Source of the DNA: Bacteroidaceae bacterium
GTDB taxonomy: Bacteria > Bacteroidota > Bacteroidia > Bacteroidales > Bacteroidaceae
Direction of reading: 5' to 3'
Assembly: GCA_017615835.1 (NCBI GenBank)
Contig: JAFZZI010000005.1
Coordinates: 1 to 64,000, forward strand
DNA: 64,000 nucleotides
A program made the position numbers and the translations under genes. Shown here piece by piece: positions 17,055-24,086 of the stretch; position 1 is the stretch's first letter; the number at the start of each line of letters is the position of its first letter. The notes below the pieces were generated by a model, which did no database searches, had not been told where the DNA came from, and saw only the letters and a list, made by a program, of their open reading frames with translations.

Positions 17055-17189
17055 ATGCAACTAAAAACCAAACCGCTTATGATTTTCCTGCTCCTCGCAA
17101 TAGTAGAGACTCTTTTTCCTGAGTCTGGCTCTATACATCGTGAATCGTTCTCAGGCCATTTTCACCACTGCAAGGGTCCATGCGGATAG
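17055..17189 (+). CDS. Possible small membrane or exported peptide (44 aa)
   Basis: ATG 17055: MQLKTKPLMIFLLLAIVETLF is a short positively charged N-terminus plus hydrophobic stretch, followed by a His/Cys-rich tail (HFHHCKGPCG) that could bind metal. It lies in an otherwise empty 230-bp gap. The reading frame could be chance; the clear signal-like N-terminus is the only support. Confidence 0.35.
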   Translation: MQLKTKPLMIFLLLAIVETLFPESGSIHRESFSGHFHHCKGPCG

Positions 17190-17225
17190 TAATTAACCTA
17201 TAAGTTTACTAACAACTAAACAGCT

Positions 17226-17393
17226 ATGATATTCTTGCTAATAGTAATAGTAGTGCTTCTGTTAATCGCCGTAATCTATCTTCTGAATATAGACGAACGC
17301 CTTCTCATGATAGAGACCTATATGCGTCTGCTCAGTGATTTCCGTTCTGAGCTTAAATCCTTTTTAGAGAACCTCCATAAATCCGCCAAGTAA
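17226..17393 (+). CDS. Small single-span membrane protein (55 aa)
   Basis: ATG 17226 to TAA 17393. Starts MIFLLIVIVVLLLIAVIYLL, a transmembrane helix, followed by an amphipathic helical tail (ERLLMIETYMRLLSDF). The next gene begins 1 nt after its stop, so they are probably co-translated. A holin partner or lysis regulator is conceivable from size and topology, but it is not shown. Confidence 0.6.
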   Translation: MIFLLIVIVVLLLIAVIYLLNIDERLLMIETYMRLLSDFRSELKSFLENLHKSAK

Positions 17394-17394
17394 A

Positions 17395-17865
17395 ATGAAA
17401 CTCGTAAAAGCCTATCCTCACGACCCCGAATATGATGACATGCTCAAATTCTTCTGCCCCGCCTGCCAGGAGTACCACGTTCTCAGCGTCGGTCCCAAGT
17501 CTTTCTGGAAACTCCGTTGGACTTTTAACGGAGACTGCAACGCTCCAACCGTCAACCCCAGCCTCCTGGTAGAGAAACGGCGTAACAACAAGCGTTCCTC
17601 CATCTGCCACTCATTTATTCGTGATGGCCAGATCCAATACTTGACAGACTGCACTCATCCCTTCGCCGGCCGTACCGTCCCCATGACCGATATCCCCGAC
17701 GAACTCTCAGACTGCATCCCGGACCACAGCGTATGCCCTGGCACAGACTGTCCCATCCGCGACACCTGCTACCGCTTCAAATCCTACAGCACTCCCGGAC
17801 CCCACTGGCAGAACGCTCCCTCCTACACCCCCGCCTCCGGCCACTGCCCCCTCTACAAACCCTAA
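17395..17865 (+). CDS. DUF6527 family protein
   Basis: 156 aa. The pattern FFCPACQEYHVL, WTFNGDCNAPTVNPSLLV, ICHSFIRDGQIQYLTDCTHPFAGRTVPM is the signature of DUF6527, a small domain widespread in phages. Cys/His residues (CPAC, CH, CTH) probably bind zinc. The extra C-terminal part has more cysteines (CPGTDCPIRDTC, HCPLY), suggesting a second metal site. Function unknown. Confidence 0.75.
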   Translation: MKLVKAYPHDPEYDDMLKFFCPACQEYHVLSVGPKSFWKLRWTFNGDCNAPTVNPSLLVEKRRNNKRSSICHSFIRDGQIQYLTDCTHPFAGRTVPMTDIPDELSDCIPDHSVCPGTDCPIRDTCYRFKSYSTPGPHWQNAPSYTPASGHCPLYKP

Positions 17866-17925
17866 AACCAATGAATGAATGCAAGTTCAGAATAATATAA
17901 CCAAACATTTTAACTGCATAAGACT

Positions 17926-18078
17926 ATGAGTAAAATGACTCTGTCGCAAGCTATAGCGCTAAAACTCCAGGAATGTCGCAGCTGCTACGATGCCATTCCT
18001 TTTCATCGTAATCCGGTCTCAGTTTCTGATCCCCCTGCATCTTCCTCTGGTCTCCTGCAGCCGGATGAACTCGCGTAA
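17926..18078 (+). CDS. Hypothetical small protein (50 aa)
   Basis: ATG 17926 to TAA 18078. N-terminal helix MSKMTLSQAIALKLQECRSCYDAI, then a Pro/Ser-rich tail. It is the last frame before a strong terminator at 18152, which supports it as the end of the operon. No family recognised. Confidence 0.45.
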   Translation: MSKMTLSQAIALKLQECRSCYDAIPFHRNPVSVSDPPASSSGLLQPDELA

Positions 18079-18151
18079 CCAAGAAGAGCGGTTGCCGCTG
18101 GTACCGGCTCCGCCCTCCAATACTTCTTTTGTTTACATAAATGATTTTTCA

Positions 18152-18192
18152 GGAACGCTCCGACCGTGACAGTCCGAGCGTTCCGCTTTTTT
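18152..18192 (+). terminator. Rho-independent terminator
   Basis: GGAACGCTC (18152-18160) pairs perfectly with GAGCGTTCC (18176-18184), followed by GC and six T. It ends the spanin-HU-DUF6527 transcription unit. Confidence 0.88.
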
Positions 18193-18226
18193 GTTATCTT
18201 GGCATGAAAAAGATTTTGCTGCAATA

Positions 18227-18258
18227 TTTGTACAGATAAAAAATGTATTATAACTTTG
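18227..18258 (+). promoter_or_regulatory. Strong Bacteroidota promoter
   Basis: TTTG (18227-18230), 20 bp, TAACTTTG (18251-18258): both boxes match consensus. The start site should fall near 18265, leaving a leader of only about 18 nt that contains AAAAGCTACA (18270-18279) before ATG 18283. Confidence 0.75.
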
Positions 18259-18282
18259 CATCGAAAATCAAAAGCTACAACA

Positions 18283-18795
18283 ATGGAATCGCATGACATT
18301 AAAATCCCCTTAACCCGGCTGAAGGATTATCTCGGAGAGGTGGGCATAGCTGTGACGACGGTGGCTGAGTTGGCCGGCATTAACCCAATCCACCTGCACA
18401 AATGTCTGGCTGCCGAGGTTGACGGTCGCAACGGTAGCGTGCGCACCATGAGTGATGACAATATGGCACGGCTGCAGGAGGCACTGCACCAGTTGGCGCT
18501 GCACCTGAAGTACATCTTTATATTCTATAATACCGACATGGAGATACTGAAGAGGAATGGACGTCGCTACTGCCCCGACAGCCTGGAGCAGATCCGGAAA
18601 GAGCTGTCGCCGGTATTCAATATCATTCCGTTTATGGAATATTCCCTTGGCTGGAGTCATAGTAAGGTACGCAACGTTCTTGATCGTTGCAGCATATCCT
18701 ACGGAAACCTCAGCCAGGACGATGTGAACCGCATCAATCTGAAATTGGCCGAGGTGTCTACACGTCTCGACCTACTGACCATTGTCAGAGGTTGA
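18283..18795 (+). CDS. Putative DNA-binding regulator (170 aa)
   Basis: Start chosen at ATG 18283; frame upstream lacks a good start. Residues about 10-40 (LKDYLGEVGIAVTTVAELAGINPIHLHKCL) read as a helix-turn-helix and the following segment as a helical four-helix region. A second HTH-like stretch (MEYSLGWSHSKVRNVLDRC) appears about residue 115. It has its own consensus promoter and terminator, so it is a monocistronic unit. Probable transcription factor; target unknown. Confidence 0.6.
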   Translation: MESHDIKIPLTRLKDYLGEVGIAVTTVAELAGINPIHLHKCLAAEVDGRNGSVRTMSDDNMARLQEALHQLALHLKYIFIFYNTDMEILKRNGRRYCPDSLEQIRKELSPVFNIIPFMEYSLGWSHSKVRNVLDRCSISYGNLSQDDVNRINLKLAEVSTRLDLLTIVRG

Positions 18796-18851
18796 TATTC
18801 CTTTATATATAATAAGGTGAGCGGGCCTTTATAAAGTATATATAAATAATT

Positions 18852-18894
18852 AAGCAAGCAGTAGGCGAAACAGAAAACCCACTGCTTGCTTTTT
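18852..18894 (+). terminator. Rho-independent terminator
   Basis: AAGCAAGCAGT (18852-18862) pairs with ACTGCTTGCTT (18881-18891), followed by a T-run. It closes the regulator gene and forms the left border of the hairpin-rich island. Confidence 0.85.
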
Positions 18895-18899
18895 ATTTC

Positions 18900-19276
18900 A
18901 GGGTGGTTTTTTACTCAAACAAACGACCCTGTTTTTTTGATTTTTTTTTTAAAGCGCAAAGAAGACCCCGCGCCTCGCTGGGCAGCCTCGCGCGAATAGA
19001 AAACAACCAGCGGGGTTGTAAATATGCGTGGAGGGGTAGCGATGCCGAGCCAAGCCGATAGGTTGCCCTTAAGGGCAAAAAAATTGGGCCAGTCACGGAT
19101 GCGCAATTCGGCATGGAGGCGCGCCAAGACTCCACAACCCTGCACGGGAGCGGGGCTAAAGCCCTCCTGCGGCCGCAGGGTCTTGGCGGGGATGCCCCCA
19201 CCGAATAGGCCGCAACTTTGCATCGGCATTCAGCCAAACGGCGACCCGCCAGTCAGGGTAAAAATTTTCAATTTTT
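18900..19276. other. Non-coding hairpin-rich leader of the island
   Basis: About 370 bp without a gene. It opens with T-runs (18931-18952), then turns GC-rich with many short perfect inverted repeats: ACAACC/GGTTGT, TTGCCCTTAAGGGCAA, GGCGCGCC, CCTGCGGCCGCAGG. CAACTTTG near 19210 resembles a -7 box. It ends in AAAATTTTCAATTTTTATG, the start of the next gene. Confidence 0.6.
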
Positions 19277-19870
19277 ATGAAAACTCAAAATTCAGCACTT
19301 AACGCCAAGGGCGTTAACACCGAGAGCAAAAACGCAGTAAAGAACGCCAACACAACCCAGAGGGTTGTCGTAACCCGAAACGAGTATGACGTGGTCTTCG
19401 ACCACGCTGTCAGCCTCGTGGTAGCCTACTCGCTTGGGCAGAAGGTTGAAAAACCACGTGAAGGCTTTGCCTTTGGCCCTATCGCCAACGGCAGCCATAC
19501 CCGAAACTATGCCAAATCTTTGATTTGGGGGTTTGCTACAAGCAAGGCCGGTAAAGTCCTAAAGGACTTTGATGATTTGGCAGTCAAGGCTAACCGCGAG
19601 AAGATTGCTATTGCAATCTTGACCGACTGCAATCTCGTGAAGGGCGATAGCAAGGCTATCGCTGCAAGCCTGAGCAGGGTCGAGCCTAAGCGCGAGAAAG
19701 TTTTTGCCGAGTCAGTCCTGACAGGACTGAAAGCCGCTGCCGAGACTAAGGCTGCCCCCAAAGGGGGCAAGGCTAAGGCTACTGCCCCCAAGGGCAGTAA
19801 GGCTAAGGGTCAGACCAAAACTGCCCCTAAAGGGGCAAAGGCTAACGGCAAGTCTAAGGCAGGCAAGTGA
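19277..19870 (+). CDS. Hypothetical protein with histone H1-like basic tail, hairpin-saturated gene
   Basis: 197 aa. An N-terminal globular part (about 30-140) carries RVVVTRNEYDVVFDHAVSLVVAYSLGQ and an Ala/Lys-rich helical region. The last 45 residues repeat APKGGKAK, APKGSKAK, APKGAKAN, like eukaryotic H1 or bacterial Hc1 tails, so it probably binds nucleic acid. The gene itself holds at least ten perfect hairpins with stems of 7 bp or more and loops of 2-4 nt (for example 19299-19317, 19601-19620, 19644-19662, 19712-19730), far above chance. Several loops coincide with one codon. No Shine-Dalgarno; the leader AAAATTTTCAATTTTTATG recurs at the next gene. Confidence 0.75.
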   Translation: MKTQNSALNAKGVNTESKNAVKNANTTQRVVVTRNEYDVVFDHAVSLVVAYSLGQKVEKPREGFAFGPIANGSHTRNYAKSLIWGFATSKAGKVLKDFDDLAVKANREKIAIAILTDCNLVKGDSKAIAASLSRVEPKREKVFAESVLTGLKAAAETKAAPKGGKAKATAPKGSKAKGQTKTAPKGAKANGKSKAGK

Positions 19871-19944
19871 GCATCCACGCGAAGTTTAACCCCGAGGGGG
19901 TTAAGGGCCGAAACGCCCAGCCCCCTCATAAAATTTTCAATTTT

Positions 19945-20211
19945 ATGATACAGTATCACATCAATCGCGAAACCAAAACTCCCCAAGGGAGTTTAACCAA
20001 GTTCGTTAAGGCTTTCGACTACGTCGAAGAGGCGCTGGATGAGTTATACCGCCAAGCCAAACGCCATGGCTACGAAGTAGCCGTGGACAATAGCGTAAAT
20101 GCAGGGTGTGGCTTTTGCCTATGGCAAATTCACGTTAAGGTCGGCAACTGGCGTTACTTCGTAACGAAGGAGGACGAAGACAGCCTTACGCTATTGGGTT
20201 TTAAGCCGTAG
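19945..20211 (+). CDS. Hypothetical small protein (88 aa), hairpin-saturated gene
   Basis: ATG 19945 chosen because it follows AAAATTTTCAATTTT, the same leader as the gene upstream; an earlier start at 19867 would pass through a strong hairpin (19886-19904). Sequence reads as an alpha/beta domain: QYHINRETK, helix FDYVEEALDELYRQAKRHGY, strands CLWQIHVKVGNWRYFVTKE. Perfect hairpins at 19976, 20014, 20068, 20114, 20152 and 20199-20219 (9-bp stem at the stop codon). Function unknown. Confidence 0.65.
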   Translation: MIQYHINRETKTPQGSLTKFVKAFDYVEEALDELYRQAKRHGYEVAVDNSVNAGCGFCLWQIHVKVGNWRYFVTKEDEDSLTLLGFKP

Positions 20212-20339
20212 GCTTAAAAACCAACTACCAAGCAGCCCTCACCCCTTTGGGGTGGGGGTTTTGTTTGTCCCCACATATACGTGGATCCACAATACGCGGA
20301 CGCAATATCGCGCCTCCACTTGGGGCATAATGCAAGGGC

Positions 20340-20760
20340 GCAAAGCGGCTGGGCGACATGTGGCCGCCCAATTGGGAGCCGAAACGTGGTCGGAAGTTGG
20401 ACGCCCAACCGCATGAGGGTGGAGGCCCGAAACGTGGGTGTGGGTTTCCATTGGGCTGCCGAAATTTGGACGGCCGCCTAACCGCGTCATGGAGGTGGAC
20501 GGAGGTGGGAATTGTGGTAGCCCCTAACCGCGGATAGTGGACGGTCAGGTGGACGGGGGTGGATGCAGAACGTGGAGGGAGGTGGTAGCCTAACATGGGA
20601 GCCCGGTTGGCCGGAGGTGGATGCGGAGCGTGGAGCAGGGTGGACGTCTAACGTGGAGCCATGTGGACGGTTGACGTGGATCCAGGTGGTCGCGGATCGT
20701 GGACCGAGATGGGCACCCGACGATGGACGGCCACCTAACCGCGCCATGGAGGGGCACGAA
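20340..20760. repeat. Degenerate 23-bp G-rich tandem repeat
   Basis: TGG(A) words recur at 20538, 550, 560, 573, 583, 597, 608, 618, 631, 641, 654, 664, 678, 687, 700, 710 and 724, alternating about 10 and 13 bp, i.e. a 23-bp unit of form TGGAnnnnGG + TGGAnGnnnAACG. Weaker copies extend left to 20350 and right to about 20860. No credible gene is present. It may be an array of protein-binding sites, a decayed minisatellite, or a structured RNA. Confidence 0.65.
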
Positions 20761-20910
20761 GCCCTCGCGTGGTCGCCCAATAATGGGCGCCCAAATTGGG
20801 CTGGGCTGGACGTCCATATCGCACCAGAAGATGGGCGCGGTTGGACGCGTGTAAATTGGGCGCCCATACGCTGTGGACACAAAAGGGCCGAAACGGCAAA
20901 ATTCGACTTT

Positions 20911-20951
20911 AACTTACTTTAATTCACTTCTTCGAAGTGTTAAAGTAAGTT
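20911..20951. other. 18-bp hairpin before the 21048 gene
   Basis: AACTTACTTTAA (20911-20922) pairs with TTAAAGTAAGTT (20940-20951); inside it CACTTC pairs with GAAGTG around a TTC loop, with a 2-nt bulge. It ends 13 bp before the promoter at 20965 and may end transcription from upstream or act as operator. Confidence 0.75.
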
Positions 20952-20964
20952 CTTTCATGGGGTC

Positions 20965-20995
20965 TTGACAACCGATAAAAAACGCCTTATGTTTG
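20965..20995 (+). promoter_or_regulatory. Bacteroidota promoter for the 21048 gene
   Basis: TTG (20965-20967), 20 bp, TATGTTTG (20988-20995), consensus -7. Start expected near 21002, giving a leader of about 45 nt. Confidence 0.65.
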
Positions 20996-21047
20996 CGTCA
21001 GCCTTTCGATAGTCGGAGGGCACAACACTCAAAAATCAAATTGCATT

Positions 21048-22052
21048 ATGGCAACACGTAACAACAAGCGCAACGACGCAACACGTAACGAGAACGCAAA
21101 CGCTTCAACGAAGCAAGTGAAGAACCGCAAGAACGGCAACGCTCCTGCATCACATCCGCAGGACACCCCCGTACCTGCAAAGCTCGAAGAGCTTGAAGCA
21201 CGTCTGGGTGAGAAAAGCACCGCCCTTAACGAAGTTAAGAAACAGTCGCAGAGGTTGTCCGAAAGACTCGCTAAAGCGAGAGAGGACGTTGTCAACCAGC
21301 GTTACTGCATAGCAGTAAGCCGTCAGAATATGGGTTCGGCTACTGCCGAAGACCTCGCTATCATCGCCAGCCGTAAGGCTGATGACAACACCGCTACGGG
21401 CTTGGCAAAGTTCTTTGCCAAGAACTACGAGGATAGCGACGAAGTCGCTAAGGCTCGCAAGGAGGCTCGCGAGGAAGACGGCTCACTTGCTTCGGCTATA
21501 GCCGAAACGAAACGTCAGTGGAACACCAACGGCTACGCCGTTCTGTATGGCTCTATCGGCATGACCAAGCAGAGCTTGGCAAACATTCCTGCTCTGCTGA
21601 AATCAGCAGAGTTCTGCCCTTTCCTCCAAGTCGCTACTGCCGACGGCCTAAAGGCCGCTACGGTCACTCGTTCAGCTGTCCGCAAGAACGGCAAAGCCGT
21701 CAAGAGGGACGGCAAGAGAGTGTACAAGTACACTCTGAGAGAGCGTTCAAAGTGGTCGGCCTACGGTCTCTTTGAGACCTTGGAACGCAACTGCCGAATG
21801 GCCGACGTCTTCTCCGAGGACGAACTGAAAGTTCGCCTCGACCTCCTCAATGCCCAAGTCAGTGCCCTAAAGGCACTGAAAAAGGCCCAAGAGGATGCCA
21901 AGTCGGACGACCCCGTAGTAGCGGCTAAAGCCGCCGACCGCGAGGAGAAACTGGCTGCCGCTGCTAAAGCAGCAGGCAAGGCCGTTAAGGAGAACACCGC
22001 TAACGGCACAAAGCACACCTCCGAAGGAGGTAGGGTGAAGAAAGTCGCCTGA
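21048..22052 (+). CDS. Hypothetical basic protein (334 aa), hairpin-saturated gene
   Basis: N-terminal 40 residues are Asn/Arg/Lys-rich and disordered. Residues about 45-80 form a coiled coil (KLEELEARLGEKSTALNEVKKQSQRLSERL). The middle has YAVLYGSIGMTKQSLANIPALLKSAEFCPF and a basic KRDGKRVYKYTLRERSKW patch. The C-terminus is Ala/Lys-rich. Short perfect hairpins occur about every 30-40 nt (AAGCTC-GAA-GAGCTT at 21180, TTGGCAAAG/CTTTGCCAA near 21403, TTCGGCTATAGCCGAA near 21493). Like the 19277 product it looks like a nucleic-acid-binding protein. No family recognised. Confidence 0.7.
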   Translation: MATRNNKRNDATRNENANASTKQVKNRKNGNAPASHPQDTPVPAKLEELEARLGEKSTALNEVKKQSQRLSERLAKAREDVVNQRYCIAVSRQNMGSATAEDLAIIASRKADDNTATGLAKFFAKNYEDSDEVAKARKEAREEDGSLASAIAETKRQWNTNGYAVLYGSIGMTKQSLANIPALLKSAEFCPFLQVATADGLKAATVTRSAVRKNGKAVKRDGKRVYKYTLRERSKWSAYGLFETLERNCRMADVFSEDELKVRLDLLNAQVSALKALKKAQEDAKSDDPVVAAKAADREEKLAAAAKAAGKAVKENTANGTKHTSEGGRVKKVA

Positions 22053-22340
22053 TACGGCTTTAGCCGTAGGGCTTACCGCAGTCGGTGCGGCTAACCCCTT
22101 GGGGTTAGGGTCGGTTCGAATCCGACTTGCCCACTATCCCACGCTTTATCGAGGCGACTGCCTCGAATGTGGCCGACGAGTTCCATCGGTTTCCCTTCGG
22201 GAAAGAGCGAAACCGAGCCACCTGCCCCTAAAGGGGAGCCTCCTATGGAGGTCGAGCCAAGCGCCCAGGCCGCTCCGACCTACAGGTCGGGTGGAGGATA
22301 GCAATGGCTATTGAACCCTATGGGTTCACAGTAGCGACGC
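22053..22340 (+). ncRNA. Chain of short hairpins including a tRNA-like element
   Basis: After the stop codon the hairpins continue without coding: ACGGC/GCCGT, CTAACCCC/GGGGTTAG, CGAGGC/GCCTCG, CCCCTAAAGGGG, CCTCC/GGAGG, CCGACC/GGTCGG, GAACCC/GGGTTC. At 22076-22126 a D-arm-like CCGC-AGTCGGT-GCGG, a middle hairpin and a T-arm GTCGG-TTCGAAT-CCGAC follow in tRNA order, but the anticodon loop is not 7 nt and the acceptor stem does not close, so it is not a normal tRNA gene. Expression is inferred. Confidence 0.45.
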
Positions 22341-23030
22341 TGCTGCCTTGCTCTTTGAAATTGTTGAACAGCTTGTATCCCTGCGTTCCCTATTGGGCGA
22401 GCTTTGCTGGGTAGGGAGTTCCGCCAAGAGTCTATCAATGTTGGCGGTAATGGGTGAGGTGTAAGCAGGACGATGTGCTAAACGGCATGATACGCAGGAT
22501 GGCCATGCTGGTGGGGTGTCATAGAGTGGGTCTGTGAAGGCCGTATGGTAAAGACTTTATCAGCATAAAGCAGCCGTTCAAAAGTGGGTATTATGTCTGC
22601 GAGGCACTACTGGACTGCATCTATGAACTATTGCAGGGTGGGGCGTCATCAGGAATGGTGGCGTGAGCGCCATACAAGTACGGACGGTGGGAGAGACCAC
22701 AGAGTGACTGAGGCGCCATACGGCCGGGTAGCGGGCGAACGTGAAAGCGGTATGGGTAGTAGGAGTTCTCGGATATAGACATCGGTATGCCAACTATGGC
22801 GGTAATCAATAGTGACAAAACAATCCTATAACGGAGGAGGAGTGCGTAGTGGCGAAAGCCGTCTATCTGCACGTGGCCGCATAAGTCTGTGAGGCACACG
22901 AATCTCAACGCTGGGTGCAGGCATCCGGCGTGACTTGGCTACGGGCAGCAAGATAGAGGGCCGAATGGGCCATTTTGGGCGTACTATGTGCGCTTGGGGT
23001 TCGAGTCCCCACACTTCACAACTGAATTTT
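22341..23030 (+). ncRNA. Candidate large structured non-coding RNA ending in a T-arm
   Basis: About 690 bp with no credible gene on either strand but many pairable segments: CCGCCAA/TTGGCGG (22421-22447), CTTTAT-CAGC-ATAAAG near 22555, GGCG-TGAG-CGCC near 22660, GTGC...GGC-GAAA-GCC...GCAC (22841-22871), and a closing T-arm TGGGG-TTCGAGT-CCCCA at 22995-23011. Size, GNRA-like loops and tRNA-like parts recall large phage RNAs such as GOLLD and ROOL, but I cannot test homology. A decayed tRNA cluster or intron is possible. Confidence 0.4.
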
Positions 23031-23127
23031 GAGTGACTATGGGCGGAACGCCGTGAGGCGTTAGGCCGCAGGCACGCCCATTGTATTGCGAGAATATTTA
23101 TCCACACATATATCAACAGGTTTAACT

Positions 23128-23292
23128 ATGGCAGCTATTGTGTTTGAATTGCGCCCGAAGTACCAGGAACTTCGGGCGAAGGCGACATACACCCATGAGG
23201 AAGTCATCGACATCCTCTGTGAGTTCGCCAAATCTATCTATCCCGAAATCGCGGACGAACGGATTCGCGAAATCGTAGTGTCAAACTTTTAA
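23128..23292 (+). CDS. Hypothetical small protein (54 aa)
   Basis: ATG 23128 (context ctATG, as in most genes downstream). Helical: MAAIVFELRPKYQELRAKATYTHEEVIDILCEFAKSI. First gene after the structured region; the next gene starts 13 nt later. No family recognised. Confidence 0.55.
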   Translation: MAAIVFELRPKYQELRAKATYTHEEVIDILCEFAKSIYPEIADERIREIVVSNF

Positions 23293-23305
23293 CTATCGGA
23301 GGACA

Positions 23306-23524
23306 ATGAGAAAGTATCTACCTATCGTGGGGGCCGTATGCGTATCGCTGGGCTTCTGCATGGCTTCAGGCGTGGATCGGAACGAGTGGCAGGCGTTGTA
23401 TGCGCTGATTCTGATGGGTGCAGGGGCATGGTGTTTCAACCGTGCCGACCGCATGAGCCGTGAGAGTGAGAAAAAACAAAGCAATGAGACAACTATCGGC
23501 AGTGTCCATAAGGACGCTGCCTAA
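23306..23524 (+). CDS. Small membrane protein, two transmembrane helices (72 aa)
   Basis: MRKYLPIVGAVCVSLGFCMA and WQALYALILMGAGAWCF are two hydrophobic helices separated by a short polar turn, followed by a charged cytoplasmic tail. A GGAGG-like sequence precedes the start (atcggaggacaATG), one of few Shine-Dalgarno-like sites in the window. Small phage inner-membrane protein of unknown role. Confidence 0.6.
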   Translation: MRKYLPIVGAVCVSLGFCMASGVDRNEWQALYALILMGAGAWCFNRADRMSRESEKKQSNETTIGSVHKDAA

Positions 23525-23550
23525 ATCATCAACTCAAAAATTTTACAACA

Positions 23551-23748
23551 ATGAAAGCTACAAAGAAAATGGCACGCATCGCCAAGAAGAATGCAACTAT
23601 CATCGCTCTGGCCGCTATCGCCGGGACAAGTGCGACATCTGTAAGCAAGGCCGAGCGTGCCGCCATGCGAGATATGGCACAGGAGTATGGCCGAGACCGC
23701 GTTATTGCTGATTACACGTGGGATCCGTTTGACGGACTCTGCGCTTAA
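23551..23748 (+). CDS. Hypothetical small protein with hydrophobic N-terminus (65 aa)
   Basis: Basic start followed by ATIIALAAIAGTSATS, a weak signal or membrane segment, then a polar helix. AAAGCTACA lies just inside the frame and an alternative ATG at 23569 would put that leader motif at its usual distance, so the true start may be 23569. Confidence 0.5.
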   Translation: MKATKKMARIAKKNATIIALAAIAGTSATSVSKAERAAMRDMAQEYGRDRVIADYTWDPFDGLCA

Positions 23749-23758
23749 ACGTGAGGTC

Positions 23759-24067
23759 ATGAAGAAAATCGAGGTGCTGGCTTGGGGTGTGAAGCACATC
23801 GCCAAGAACCATCGCGACGTGAAGTGTTACACCGACTACGAGGAATATCGCTCTATGAGCATAATGGACACAGCAACGCCTACGCTGGCTGACGCGCGGA
23901 GTCTATGTGAAGACCTGGGTATCGACCGTCAGGACTGCTATGTTGACGGGTCATGGGGTGTCATCGTTATAGACTTGGACTATTGGCTCGATGAGCACGC
24001 CCAGGAGGAGTACACTCCCACAGGACATGAGACGTGGAAACGCTACGGCGTGGAGATTGGATGTTGA
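23759..24067 (+). CDS. Hypothetical protein (102 aa)
   Basis: Start taken at ATG 23759, 10 nt after the previous stop. Acidic alpha/beta protein (MKKIEVLAWGVKHIAKNH..., VDGSWGVIVIDLDYWLDEH). No family recognised; part of a run of small accessory genes from 23.1 to 25.7 kb. Confidence 0.6.
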   Translation: MKKIEVLAWGVKHIAKNHRDVKCYTDYEEYRSMSIMDTATPTLADARSLCEDLGIDRQDCYVDGSWGVIVIDLDYWLDEHAQEEYTPTGHETWKRYGVEIGC

Positions 24068-24086
24068 ATTGAAAAAATAGGTGACT

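Noticed and set aside
20563..20922. 119-aa frame across the G-rich repeats
   Set aside because: The protein is a Trp/Gly/Pro-rich read-out of the repeat; open frames appear in several phases and on the minus strand, as expected for GC-rich repeats without stops.
22066..22134. Functional tRNA gene
   Set aside because: T-arm and D-arm look right but the anticodon loop is the wrong size and the acceptor stem does not pair.
22621..22908. 95-aa minus-strand frame in the large RNA candidate
   Set aside because: No conserved motif, no start context, and it cuts across predicted hairpins.
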